From NCBI GenBank assembly GCA_963771595.1, contig CAVYUC010000005.1, positions 1-64,000 on the forward strand: DNA of 64,000 nucleotides, written 5' to 3'. This DNA comes from CAVYUC01 sp963771595 (lineage in GTDB: Bacteria > Bacteroidota > Bacteroidia > Bacteroidales > Prolixibacteraceae). The position numbers were made by a program, and so were the translations under genes. Shown here piece after piece: positions 9,248 through 19,120 of this stretch. How positions within the stretch are numbered: position 1 is the stretch's first letter; each line of letters begins with the position of its first letter. The notes under the pieces were generated by a model, which was not told where the DNA came from, made no database searches, and was given only the letters and a program-made list of their open reading frames with translations.

Positions 9248-9913
9248 TTAAGCCTGGAATAAGGATTCCAGCAGGTTTCTCGATTCTTCATTATAAATTC
9301 CGTCAATGATAAGATTGGGTTTGCGGGTTTGCAATTCTTTAATGCCCGATGCGGTTTTTGAACCAAAAGAACCGTCAGAAGTTCCAACATCAATATTCAG
9401 GAGTTTTAATGCATCCTGAAGCGCTACAACCTGCGGGCCGCTGCTTCCTGTTTGAAGGACCGGATCGGGGATGGTTAATTTTTTAACCGGTGCCAGCCGC
9501 TGGTATGACAACACCGTATTAAGCCTGTATGCTGAAACAGAAACACGGTTTCCCTGGTTTCCTCCCAGACAATATACCCGCTTTCTGTCGGGCGAAAGGC
9601 CAAGGAATATACCCACATGTCCTTTCCACGATTCAGGACTTTCGCGCCAGAAAATAACCACATCGCCAGGTTCAGGTAAATTAACTTTTGTCCCTACATT
9701 TAACCATGATCGGGCATTGGGTTTTCCAGAATATTGTAATCCTGATTTCCAGGCCACCCAGTTTACGAATGTGCTGCACCATGCAATTTCATCACTCGTG
9801 ATTCCGTTGATTTTTGTGTCTTTGGCATATTTTAAAACTTCAGGATTATGTTCATCTCCTGCAATTTCCTCGGTACCCAGCTCATTGAATGCAATTTTTA
9901 ATAGTTCTTCCAT
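9248..9913 (-). CDS. TIGR02594-type CHAP/NlpC-like amidase with peptidoglycan-binding domain
   Basis: Residues 1-145 match the TIGR02594 family: an amidase-like fold with candidate catalytic Cys in EIAWCSTFVNW and His in WKGHVGIFLG, and the conserved PEPGDVVIFW between them. Residues about 155-220 form a PG_binding_1 domain (GPQVVALQDALKLLNI ... FGSKTASGIKELQ). There is no signal peptide, so export, if any, would use a holin or phage-like route. The family is found in phages, prophages and secretion-related loci. The substrate would be a peptidoglycan stem peptide. Confidence 0.8.
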   Translation of the reverse strand: MEELLKIAFNELGTEEIAGDEHNPEVLKYAKDTKINGITSDEIAWCSTFVNWVAWKSGLQYSGKPNARSWLNVGTKVNLPEPGDVVIFWRESPESWKGHVGIFLGLSPDRKRVYCLGGNQGNRVSVSAYRLNTVLSYQRLAPVKKLTIPDPVLQTGSSGPQVVALQDALKLLNIDVGTSDGSFGSKTASGIKELQTRKPNLIIDGIYNEESRNLLESLFQA

Positions 9914-10010
9914 TTGTTGTCAGATTTAATTCCTACTCAAGTTAGGGAATCTGAAGATGAAAGTCAATAGCTGATTTTTCGCAGGTTGAACGGGCTGATA
10001 AAGTTGTTTT

Positions 10011-10964
10011 TCAATTCAGGCTGTCATTTATTTTTTGCCCGTTTAATAAATTCAAAAGATTTTGTGCCGCTTTTTTCTGAAGTTCTTTTGAAGCATAATC
10101 AGAATACCATGCATAATGACCGGTACAGATGGTTCGAGGGTGGTTAATTACATCCTGCTGTGCATTGGTGGGCGGTTCATTTTCAAAAACATCCAGTCCG
10201 GCGCTGTGGATTTTGCCGCTGTTCAATGCATTTAACAAAGCCTTTTCATCAATAGTTTCTCCCCTTGAGGTATTGATTATCACCGGCTTTTTTTTCATTA
10301 GGTTGAAAGTATTTTCGTTTAAAAGATGTTTGGTTTCATGTGTTAAATTGCAATGCAGGCTTATGATATCTGAATTTTCAAGCAATTCTTCAAGCTCAGT
10401 TTTTCGGACAGGAAAACGGTTAAAATACCGCTGCGGTTTATATGGATCGGTCCCGATAATATTTTTAAAAAGCGGAGCCGCTTTTTCGCTTAGTGTGCTG
10501 CCAATTCTGCCCAAACCAATTATTCCAAATGTTTTATCGTGCAGTTCAAAAATATCATCCACCGGCGGTGCTGCAAATTTTTGGGTTAGTTGTTCGTTTA
10601 AATTCCACAATCCTCTCGAACAGGACAGCATCAGCGCCAGTGCATGTTCTGCAACGGAATGGTTGGCATAGCCCTGAACATTCGCCACTTTTACACCATA
10701 GCGTGTGCACGCATCCACATCCACATTGTCGTAACCCACGCCATAACGAACCACCGCTTTAAGATTCCTCATTTTCGAAAGAAATTCATCGTCGATCCGT
10801 GTATGTCGCACTAAAATACCATCAGCATCTTTGGCAAATTCCATCTTTTCCGCTTTTTCTCCTTTAAATAGCGGATGAATTTTAAGCTGAAATCCGTTAC
10901 TTTCAAAAAGCTCTTTTTCAAAAGCGTACGATTTATATCCTGAATCGAGAATGACTATTTTCAT
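10011..10964 (-). CDS. D-2-hydroxyacid dehydrogenase (PGDH/CtBP-like)
   Basis: The 317-aa protein has the two-lobed 2-hydroxyacid dehydrogenase fold. VVRYGVGYDNVD lies in the substrate lobe, GIIGLGRIGSTLSEKA is the NAD-binding glycine motif, and NTSRGETIDEKALLNAL carries the catalytic Arg region. GLDVFENEPP holds the Glu, and GHYAWYSDYASKEL replaces the usual His-Ile-Gly active-site segment, as in C-terminal-binding-protein-like members. The C-terminal ACT domain of SerA is missing, so the substrate is probably a sugar-derived 2-keto acid rather than 3-phosphoglycerate. It is a single gene next to the glycosidase group. Confidence 0.8.
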   Translation of the reverse strand: MKIVILDSGYKSYAFEKELFESNGFQLKIHPLFKGEKAEKMEFAKDADGILVRHTRIDDEFLSKMRNLKAVVRYGVGYDNVDVDACTRYGVKVANVQGYANHSVAEHALALMLSCSRGLWNLNEQLTQKFAAPPVDDIFELHDKTFGIIGLGRIGSTLSEKAAPLFKNIIGTDPYKPQRYFNRFPVRKTELEELLENSDIISLHCNLTHETKHLLNENTFNLMKKKPVIINTSRGETIDEKALLNALNSGKIHSAGLDVFENEPPTNAQQDVINHPRTICTGHYAWYSDYASKELQKKAAQNLLNLLNGQKINDSLN

Positions 10965-11051
10965 ATTATTTTTTTCGTGGTGCTACCTGAATTTATTTTG
11001 TTGGATAAAATGAACAGAGGCAAAATCTAAACAACAAATTAAGTCAGGTTA

Positions 11052-12380
11052 TCAATCATTTATAACAATAGATTCAAATTGGTTCGTATCATCGCTTATA
11101 TTAATTTGCAGAACAGTAACCAGCTTATCCCTCTTCTTCTTATCCGGTAATTGAATGCGAAGAGTGTCTCCGGTTTTTTCAAAATTAAGTTTTTCCCCGC
11201 TCAGGAGTCTGCATGACAGAACATCAGTGCCAAAGGGAAACGGAAGTTCCACCTCGTTTTTATCGAAGTTTAACAAATGGATAAAAATAGAATTTCCTTT
11301 TCTTGTTGAAGTCATCCAGTTGTTGGGTTTGTATGGACCTCCGGTAGTTTCATATACCGATTCGCCATACTTGCTCAGCCAGTTGCCAATTTCTTTAAGC
11401 CGTTTCACCTGTCGCGGTTCTATTCTGCCATCCGGCATTGGCCCTACATTCAACAATAAATTTCCACCGCCGCCCACTGTTTTCAGTAAAGTAAACAAAC
11501 ACTCCTGCAGGCTTTTCATTTCGTCATTTGGTTTCCATGACCATTGTTGGCAGATGGTAATGCATGATTCCCATGGATGCTCAACATCATAAGTTCCTAC
11601 ACGTTGTTCGGGGGTAGCAAAATCGCCGGCATATTTATCAGAGATGGTAATACCTTCCATTCCTTTCCGGCCTTTGTCCACCCTGTTGTTGATGAGCACA
11701 TTTTCATCCAGGTCTTTTAAATACTGATATAAACCGAGTCCCATTTCATGTGTCCACGGTTCTTCCCATTCACCATCGAACCACAGAATTTTAGTCTGAT
11801 ATTTTTCAATCAGCTCTTTAGTTTGGCCTTTCACATACGCAAAGTATTTTTCCATGTCGCCGGTTGCTTTTTCTGTTTTGCCGCCCGGACTGCCCAACGG
11901 ATACAGCGGATGACGCCAGTCGCAAATGGAATAATAAGTTCCAAAAACAATATTGTATTTATCGCAGGCATTTTTTAATGCCATCAATACATCTTTTTTA
12001 TAAGGTGTAGCTTCAATATTGTAGTCGGAATATTCCGTTTGCCATAAACTAAAACCATCATGGTGGCGAGTGGTGATGACAAGATATTTCATGCCGGCAT
12101 TTTTTAATGTTTTAATCCATTCGTCAGCATCAAAATTTACCGGGTTGAATTCCCTGTACAGATTGTCGTATTCTTCCACGGGCACTTCGCGGCCACGCGA
12201 CCATCCTATTTCAGTGCCTTTTAAACTTACCGGTCCCCAATGCACAAACATTCCGAATTTCATGTTTTGGAAATCCTTCAGCTGTTGTGTATTGATGATT
12301 TGAGTTTTTTGCTGTGCAAAAATGCTTGTTGAAGAAAGAATCAAAACAATAAGGAGTAGCCGGTTTTTTATCTCATTCAT
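11052..12380 (-). CDS. GH29 alpha-L-fucosidase, secreted
   Basis: A signal peptide (LLLIVLILSSTSIFA) precedes a GH29 catalytic barrel: FGMFVHWGPVS near residue 42, YLVITTRHHDGFSLW, then ILWFDGEWEEPW with the nucleophile Asp. A short beta-sandwich follows (about residues 350-440). At 442 aa it is normal for GH29. It would release L-fucose from glycans in the periplasm or at the surface. It is divergent from the GH106 gene, with 93 bp between the two starts, which suggests a shared control region for fucose- and rhamnose-containing polymers. Confidence 0.9.
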   Translation of the reverse strand: MNEIKNRLLLIVLILSSTSIFAQQKTQIINTQQLKDFQNMKFGMFVHWGPVSLKGTEIGWSRGREVPVEEYDNLYREFNPVNFDADEWIKTLKNAGMKYLVITTRHHDGFSLWQTEYSDYNIEATPYKKDVLMALKNACDKYNIVFGTYYSICDWRHPLYPLGSPGGKTEKATGDMEKYFAYVKGQTKELIEKYQTKILWFDGEWEEPWTHEMGLGLYQYLKDLDENVLINNRVDKGRKGMEGITISDKYAGDFATPEQRVGTYDVEHPWESCITICQQWSWKPNDEMKSLQECLFTLLKTVGGGGNLLLNVGPMPDGRIEPRQVKRLKEIGNWLSKYGESVYETTGGPYKPNNWMTSTRKGNSIFIHLLNFDKNEVELPFPFGTDVLSCRLLSGEKLNFEKTGDTLRIQLPDKKKRDKLVTVLQINISDDTNQFESIVIND

Positions 12381-12473
12381 TTTTCAATAATTTGTATCTT
12401 TCAGTTTTTAAAGATAAAGAAATATTTTCCTCTCTTTGAAAATGATATTTGAATTTTAAATAACCTGAATCTA

Positions 12474-15083
12474 ATGAGATTATACTTTTCAATCCTGCTT
12501 GTAGTATCCCTTCTTTTTTCTACCGGATCAGAAGAAAATACTTCATGGCCCGAACCTACACAGGAATCGAAACCGTGGACGCGCTGGTGGTGGATGGGCA
12601 ATGCGGTGGATAAGGAAAACATTTCACGCGAATTAAAAGAATTCCACGATGCCGGAATTGGCGGTGTGGAAATCACTCCCATTTATGGTGTGAAAGGCGA
12701 AGAAGATCGTTTCATAGAATACCTTTCCCCTGGATTTTCCGAAATGCTGAAATACACCATCGATGAGGCACATATGTTGGGCATGGGTGTTGATTTACCA
12801 CCGGGAAGCGGCTGGCGGTGCGGCGGCCCTTTTGTACCCGAAGAAAAAGGGTTGTGGTCGTTAAAGATGGAGAAAACAGCTTTGCAGAAAGGAGAGAAAT
12901 GGAGTTTACCTTCGGATATTGAAAATGTGGCTGCTGTTTCGTTTGCCGGTGAGAACAAAAAGGTTATCGTTCTGAATCCGCAGGAAACATTTACGGCGCC
13001 ATCAGCCGGAACGGTTTATACTGCGTTCCGCATAAAAAACGGCGATAAGGTAAAACGCGCTGCCGACGGCGGACAAGGCTGGGCTATTGATACATTTAAC
13101 GAGGATATTACCAACTGGTATCTCGGTGAATTCTGGAAACGGCTGGGAATTGATGAAGGTTTGCTGCGCTGTTTCTTTCACGATTCATTTGAATATACCG
13201 GAGATTTTACCACATTTTTTACCGAAGAATTTAAAAAGCGCCGGGGATATAATCTTGCTGAATATTTGTATGTGCTGGCCGGCGACTCCGATGATGAGGA
13301 AACAATTGCACGGGTGAAATCGGATTACCGCGAGACTTTGTCGGACCTGGTACTGGAATCATTTATTCAACCAATGACAGGCTGGGCACATCGCCATAAA
13401 AGTTTGAACCGCAACCAGGCTCACGGTTCGCCGGGAAACATTCTCGATTTGTATGCCGCCTGCGACATTCCAGAAACCGAAATATTCCGTACCGTGAAAC
13501 CCGGTTCGCTGGATATTTTTGTGAATAAATTTGCATCGTCTGCTGCGCATGTTACCGGTAAGAAACTGGTGTCGTCGGAAAGCTTTACCTGGCTTAACGA
13601 GCACTGGACGGTAACCACCAGCGATATGGTGCGTGCAACCAATCGTTTTTTCCTGGCGGGAATCAACCACATGTTTTTTCATGGAACCTGTTATTCGCCC
13701 GAATATGCAGCATGGCCGGGCTGGCTGTTTTATGCTTCCACCGAACTGAATGACCGCAATCCGTTGTGGCCCGAACTGCCGGCATTGTTTCAATACATTC
13801 AGCGATCACAATCCATCCTGCAGCAAGCCCAACAGCAGAACGATGTGCTGGTATACTGGCCCTATTATGATGTGGCTGCAGCGCCCGGGCCTATTTTTAA
13901 TCATCTCGGTGTGAACAAGGATGCAGGCTGGTTTGCGGAGCACCCGATTTCCGGTTTGTCGGAAAACTTAATGAAAACCGGTTATACCTTCGACTATATT
14001 TCCGACAAGCAACTGTTGAATTGTAAAATGGAAAATGGTAAAATTGTTACGTCTGGTAATGCCGTGTATAAAGCTGTGGTTGTGCCAAAAACAAGATACA
14101 TTCCGCTGGAAACAATGCAGCAGTTAAAGCAGTTAAACAACGCAGGTGGAAAGGTTTATTTCGATATGCAACTGCCTGAAAGTGTGCCGGGAATGTTTCA
14201 GTTGGAACAACGGGAAAAGCAACTGGATGCTGTCCGGCAACTCATTTCGCAGAAGAATGTGGGCATAGTTCCTGATCTGTTGGCAGCTGCAGGGATTAAT
14301 GGTGAAAAATCAATGGTGGAAAACGGTTTTCATTTCCTTAGAATGAAAAAGGATAATGATGTCTGGTACCTGATTTTTAATACCGGGCTGGAAGCAAAAG
14401 AGGCATGGATTGAATTAAATTCATCGGCAAAAAGCTATGTTTTCCTTGACCCGATGAACGGAAAAATTACCCAGCCCGGGCAGAGAGGAAATTCCATTCG
14501 GATACAGCTGGAACCCGAGCGTTCGGTATTTGTAAAATGTTCCGGTTCAAAAGAAGATGTTGCGGACTTTGTTTATGAACCGGTCTCTGCAGATTCCATA
14601 AAAATCAAAGGAATGTGGAAAATCGAATTTACTAAGGGCGGTCCGGTTTATCCGGGTAATATCGCTACAATTGAATTGCAGTCGTGGACGGAAATGGGCG
14701 ACAAGGAAACGGAGCGTTATGCCGGAACTGCACATTATTCCATCGAGTTCAACTGGGAAAAAGAACCGGGCGAAGCCCTTTTAAATTTGGGAACTGTGAA
14801 AGACTGTGCAAATGTAAAGTTAAATGGTAAGGATTTTGGAACCTTACTGGGGCCGACTTTCAAATGTAAGGTAGATAACCTGGTACAGGGAAAAAACAAA
14901 CTGGAAGTAGACGTCACCAATGTGGCTGCCAACCGCATTCGCGACCTGGATATCCGCGGGGTGAATTGGAAAAAATTCTATGACATCAACTTTGTTAACA
15001 TCGACTATAAACCGTTTGATGCTTCAGATTGGGAGATTAAACCAGCCGGTTTGCTGGGGCCGGTAATCCTGTTCAAACTTTAA
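12474..15083 (+). CDS. GH106-type alpha-L-rhamnosidase, secreted
   Basis: The 869-aa protein has a short signal peptide, then the GH106 N-terminal signature PWTRWWWMGNAVDKENI and GIGGVEITPIYG, DLPPGSGWRCGGPFV, and a catalytic barrel with HDSFEYTGDF and SSESFTWL. A galactose-binding-like beta-sandwich closes the protein (YSIEFNWEKEPGEALLNLG ... FGTLLGPTF). Members cut terminal alpha-L-rhamnose from pectic or ulvan-like glycans. The gene is shorter than many GH106 (often over 1000 aa), with part of the middle region condensed. It is followed by a small lipoprotein and a GH97 gene on the same strand. Confidence 0.85.
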   Translation: MRLYFSILLVVSLLFSTGSEENTSWPEPTQESKPWTRWWWMGNAVDKENISRELKEFHDAGIGGVEITPIYGVKGEEDRFIEYLSPGFSEMLKYTIDEAHMLGMGVDLPPGSGWRCGGPFVPEEKGLWSLKMEKTALQKGEKWSLPSDIENVAAVSFAGENKKVIVLNPQETFTAPSAGTVYTAFRIKNGDKVKRAADGGQGWAIDTFNEDITNWYLGEFWKRLGIDEGLLRCFFHDSFEYTGDFTTFFTEEFKKRRGYNLAEYLYVLAGDSDDEETIARVKSDYRETLSDLVLESFIQPMTGWAHRHKSLNRNQAHGSPGNILDLYAACDIPETEIFRTVKPGSLDIFVNKFASSAAHVTGKKLVSSESFTWLNEHWTVTTSDMVRATNRFFLAGINHMFFHGTCYSPEYAAWPGWLFYASTELNDRNPLWPELPALFQYIQRSQSILQQAQQQNDVLVYWPYYDVAAAPGPIFNHLGVNKDAGWFAEHPISGLSENLMKTGYTFDYISDKQLLNCKMENGKIVTSGNAVYKAVVVPKTRYIPLETMQQLKQLNNAGGKVYFDMQLPESVPGMFQLEQREKQLDAVRQLISQKNVGIVPDLLAAAGINGEKSMVENGFHFLRMKKDNDVWYLIFNTGLEAKEAWIELNSSAKSYVFLDPMNGKITQPGQRGNSIRIQLEPERSVFVKCSGSKEDVADFVYEPVSADSIKIKGMWKIEFTKGGPVYPGNIATIELQSWTEMGDKETERYAGTAHYSIEFNWEKEPGEALLNLGTVKDCANVKLNGKDFGTLLGPTFKCKVDNLVQGKNKLEVDVTNVAANRIRDLDIRGVNWKKFYDINFVNIDYKPFDASDWEIKPAGLLGPVILFKL

Positions 15084-15119
15084 AAAAGGAACTTCAATAG
15101 TGATTGGAATAATATAGAT

Positions 15120-15752
15120 ATGAAATCAAAACAATTCATAATTACAATCTGGCTAACTGTTTTCACTGTTGGTTTCATTGTTTCTTGTAATAAAAAAGAG
15201 GATTTGAAACCCGAAATTCGAGTTGATAAAATAGTAATCGATAGCGGGAGATATACATTTCAGGGTTCACTGATAATTCTGGTTAATGACACATTGCAGT
15301 ACGAAATCAGTTTTGAGACGGAGCCCAAAGATGCAGAAGTTTATTATTCAATAAATTCCGGTGATTTTATAAAATTAGCTGATGACCGGATTACAATTGA
15401 TTCGACTTTTAATCATTTGAATTTTTATTTGCAACGTCAAGGTTACCGTAAGACGGAAGTCCATAAAATCGACTTTGGATTTGGAAATGATAATCTGATT
15501 CCAAATATATATTTATATCCAAACCCTTTTACTGAAAACTTAAGTTTTAAGTTTAACAGTAAAAACATTAGAGGGCAGTATTTTTACCATATTTTTAATC
15601 TGAAAGGAGAAATAATCCTGACACAAAATGATTTTGTTTCAGGGGATACAATTGAAAAGAATATTGAATTAAAGAATTTACCATCAGGTATATATCTCAT
15701 GCAGTTTAACTTTGGGAACTCTACTTTAACTGAAAAAATTGTAAAGAAATAA
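15120..15752 (+). CDS. small lipoprotein with T9SS type A sorting domain
   Basis: The N-terminus has a lipobox-like segment (VGFIVSC, Cys about 23). Residues about 35-120 form a beta-rich domain with YYSINSGDF, like the chitobiase C-terminal fold. A Por sorting domain follows (IYLYPNPFTENLSFKF ... LPSGIYLMQFNFG ... EKIVKK). A lipoprotein signal with a T9SS tail is an unusual combination, so the Cys may not be lipidated. It lies 36 bp after the GH106 gene and is probably cotranscribed. No enzymatic motif is visible. Confidence 0.65.
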   Translation: MKSKQFIITIWLTVFTVGFIVSCNKKEDLKPEIRVDKIVIDSGRYTFQGSLIILVNDTLQYEISFETEPKDAEVYYSINSGDFIKLADDRITIDSTFNHLNFYLQRQGYRKTEVHKIDFGFGNDNLIPNIYLYPNPFTENLSFKFNSKNIRGQYFYHIFNLKGEIILTQNDFVSGDTIEKNIELKNLPSGIYLMQFNFGNSTLTEKIVKK

Positions 15753-15873
15753 GTAATCGTTGATTAACAAATCTTTTGGCGAATAGTAATTTTGAATACA
15801 TTAAATCTGCTAATTTAAAAGTATAAATTGAGTTTTATTTTACTAATTTGACTATGAATTTTACCTTCTGAAA

Positions 15874-17762
15874 ATGAAAGAATATTTTGTTGTACTTCTG
15901 GCAGTGCTTTTATTATCCTGTTCAAATAATCAAACGGTAACCGTTTCCAGCCCGGATGAAAAAATAGTTGTTCAGTTTGAAGTAGATAAAGAGGGACAGA
16001 CGGTTTATTCAGTAGTGTTCGAAGATTCGGTGATTATTGATGTTTCCCGACTGGGTTTTGAAACCGAAAATTCCTCATTTCCTATGCAAAATCTTGAAAT
16101 TGCAGAAGTGTCGAATACCACATTTAATAAAACCTGGAAACCGGTTTACGGCGAGCGGGACGAGATTCCTGATCATTACAATCATCTTCGGATTCATTTA
16201 AAAGAAAAAGTTTCACCGGAACGGGAATTTGAAATTTCATTCAAGGTTTTTAATGAAGGTGTTGCTTTTAAATATACATTTTTACCGCAGCCTGGAATTG
16301 ATTCGCTGGTTGTGCAAAAAGAACTGACCGAATTCAACCTGAAAAACAATTACAACTGCCTGATTTCAGACCGTGCACAATCGGAATACAGTAGAGTGCC
16401 AGTCAGCGAAATAGAACAACCTGCAGAACGGCCGCTGGTGGTGGAAGCCGGAGAACATTTTTTAGCCATTGGAGAAGCCCGGCTGGTGGATTTTGCACGA
16501 ATGAAACTGCAGGCTTCCGGAAATCAGAAATTAAGGGCTGTCCTCGAAGGAAATCCAAAGGTAAAACTGCCATACACAACGCCCTGGCGATATATTATGG
16601 TCGGGAAATCAGCAGGTGAACTGCTTGAAAATAATTATTTGCTGCTCAATTTAAATGATCCATGTGCTTTAAAAGACATTGGCTGGATTAAACCCGGGAA
16701 AGTAATTCGCGAGGTAACATTAACAACCAAAGGGGGACTGGCTTGCGTCGATTTTGCTGCAGAACACAACCTGCAATTTGTGGAATTTGATGCCGGCTGG
16801 TATGGTCCCGAAAATGATGAATCTTCGGATGCAACTACAATTACTGTCGATCCGAAACGCTCTCCCGGACCGCTGGATTTGCACCATGATTATTGAATAT
16901 GCAAGCGCAAAAGGAATTGGTATTATTGTTTACGTAAACCGGCGCGCCCTTGAAAAACAATTGGATGAAATACTGCCATTTGTACCAATCCTGGGGAATC
17001 AAAGGAGTGAAATATGGATTTGTAAATGTAGGTTCGCAGGGGTGGACAATCTGGTTGCACGAAGCAGTAAAGAAAGCTGCAGAGCACCATTTAATGGTCG
17101 ATATCCATGATGAATACCGGCCAACAGGATTTTCGCGCACCTATCCAAACCTGATGACACAGGAAGGCATCCGCGGGGATGAGGAAAGCCCCACCAATGA
17201 GCATACCTTAACCACATTGTTTACCCGCATGATTGCCGGTGCCGGCGATAACACCAACTGTTATTTTGCCCCGCGGGTGACGGAAAAGATGGGAGGTCAT
17301 GTGTCGCAACTAGCCAAGGCTGTTATGATATACAGCCCCTGGCAGTTCCTGTTTTGGTATGACCGACCGCAGGGCTCGCCGGGTAAAAAAGGTGGCGCCG
17401 GAAGTTCCGAGGGTTTTATCCAAAATGTGCCGGAGCTTAAATTTTATGAACAGCTGCCAACTGTATGGGACGAAACAAGAGTTCTGGACAGCCGCATCGG
17501 GGAGTTTGCCGTGGTGGCACGCAAATCAGGTAACGACTGGTTTCTCGGAGCTTTGACCGCCAGCCAGCCAAAAGCACTCCGGTTAAATACTGACTTTTTG
17601 GATGATAACAAAAGTTACATTGCTACTATCTATTCCTACGATCCGGATAGTGGTTCTCCAACAAATGTGAAGTTGGAAAATCGGGAAGTTACTTCAGCTT
17701 CGGTATTAAATTTTAAAATCAGGGATAATTCGGGTTTGGCTGTTCATTTTCAGTCAAAATAG
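15874..17762 (+). pseudogene. GH97 alpha-glycosidase, two frameshifts
   Basis: The lipoprotein signal (VVLLAVLLLSC) and GH97 N-terminal beta domain run in one frame to about 16884. The catalytic barrel then reads IIEYASAKGIGIIVYVNRRALEKQ in a second frame to about 16975, and LYQSWGIKGVKYGFVNVGSQGW through to the end in a third. Each shift equals one surplus base; the second fits one extra T in TTT near 16979. Motifs downstream are intact (DIHDEYRPTGFSRTYPN, EESPTNEHT). Joined, the protein has normal GH97 length (about 630 aa). The gene may be whole in the living cell. It completes the sugar-degrading group with GH29 and GH106. Confidence 0.75.
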
Positions 17763-17765
17763 AAT

Positions 17766-18824
17766 TCAAGTTCTCGTCCAGCCCATTTTAATTACATGTT
17801 CGAGAGCATCATCAGTATTTTCCATTATCAGGAACGGTATATCCACCTGGCTACTCATTTCTTCCAGTTGCTTTTTTCTTTTGGGTGACTCCAGGTGCCG
17901 GATGTAAATGGCTTTCACTCTTCCCGGATGCTTTTTATGGATATCCATATAAATTTCAGGATCCTGTTGTCCGCTGTCTCCAATGAAAATGAATGACAGT
18001 TGATCATAAAATTCCAGGATGTGTTCGATGTGTTGTTTTTTATAAACGCTGGTGTCCTGTTTAATCCACTGTTTTGGTTCCAGCCCGAGGTTGCGCAGAA
18101 AAAACGGAGCTTTTGGAATATTGTGAAATTCACAGAAATTCACCAGCATATCGTATAGGTTGAACGAACTGCCGGATACGAAGAAAAGCGGGTTTCTGCC
18201 GTTATCCATCAGCTTCCGGTAAAGTTCATCCACTCCTTCAAAAGCAACACGTGTTTTGGCATTTTCTGTTAGCATTATCTGCATTTTCTTAAAAATATTC
18301 ATCGCTTTCGATTCAATAATGGTATCGTCCACATCCGAGATAATTCCAAAATCATTTTGCTGTGAACAATTGAGTATGGATGCAGTGGTGCTTTCCTGGT
18401 ATTCAACATCAAATGGCATGTGCGTTATCCGCAGGGTAACTTCCAGCCAGCCGTCATGGATAGCATTATTTTCATTGATGCCATCAAAAACAAGATTAAA
18501 ATAACCCTCTTCATCGCTTGTGGTTTTTGCCTTTATTCCCATTAAATCTCCTTCCAGTTCCACTCCCGGAATCTCATCACTTTCGTATCGTTTCCAAATT
18601 TTGCGCAGGTTGTTCCAAAAGGTATCTTCAAGCTCCTGATCTTCATGAATCATGCGCTCTTTCTCCAGAATCCTCCCGTGAATTTGTGCTTTGTTACCGT
18701 TTCCGTAACCGGCATACGGATAGATAATAACCGGGTCGAAAAGATTCAGCGCATCTTTTACTTTTATTTTCGCCTGATCGAAAGTGTCTTCAGCTTTTCG
18801 GGTTATGCTTTTGAAGGATTTCAT
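17766..18824 (-). CDS. App1-family phosphatidate phosphatase-like protein (DUF2183)
   Basis: The 352-aa protein has a beta-rich N-terminal part (PVIIYPYAGYGNGNKAQIHGR) and a C-terminal App1/DUF2183 HAD-like domain. Motif I is DVDDTIIESKA, then FFVSGSSFNLYD and IFIGDSGQQDPEIY. Bacterial relatives of yeast App1 are presumed lipid phosphatases. No signal peptide or membrane segment is seen. It converges on the GH97 gene with only 3 bp between the two stops. The 230 bp upstream of its start hold no gene. Confidence 0.85.
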   Translation of the reverse strand: MKSFKSITRKAEDTFDQAKIKVKDALNLFDPVIIYPYAGYGNGNKAQIHGRILEKERMIHEDQELEDTFWNNLRKIWKRYESDEIPGVELEGDLMGIKAKTTSDEEGYFNLVFDGINENNAIHDGWLEVTLRITHMPFDVEYQESTTASILNCSQQNDFGIISDVDDTIIESKAMNIFKKMQIMLTENAKTRVAFEGVDELYRKLMDNGRNPLFFVSGSSFNLYDMLVNFCEFHNIPKAPFFLRNLGLEPKQWIKQDTSVYKKQHIEHILEFYDQLSFIFIGDSGQQDPEIYMDIHKKHPGRVKAIYIRHLESPKRKKQLEEMSSQVDIPFLIMENTDDALEHVIKMGWTRT

Positions 18825-19054
18825 GGGTATAAATCTTTATGTATTTGTACTTTAACATTAACGGGGCCTGCTCTGTTTTTTATTCATGCGTCACGCTTTC
18901 CCGGGAGATATTAATATTAGAATAACGCATCACAGAAGTCTGATGTTCAACGCGCAAAAAGATTTTTATAACCGTATTTCCGAATGTCTGCCGGAATAAT
19001 ATTTAATAATTCATGAAGGAAATATTATAGCAATAGGATTCAGATTTATTGCAA

Positions 19055-19090
19055 AAAGAAAACCCCGGTTCATTAAAACCAGGGCTCTCA
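19055..19090 (-). terminator. intrinsic terminator of EF-G2 gene
   Basis: On the minus strand a stem GCCCTGGTT with AACCGGGG (one mismatch, short AT loop) is followed by TTTTCTTTTT, 31-66 bp after the EF-G2 stop. The rest of 18825-19054, about 230 bp, holds nothing recognisable. Confidence 0.7.
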
Positions 19091-19120
19091 AGTTTATAGT
19101 AAAATGGATTAGAAAATGGT

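Noticed and set aside
16754..17110. Separate gene between the two GH97 halves
   Set aside because: Its middle part (IIEYASAKGIGIIVYVNRRAL) is the GH97 barrel itself; it is one frame of the broken gene.
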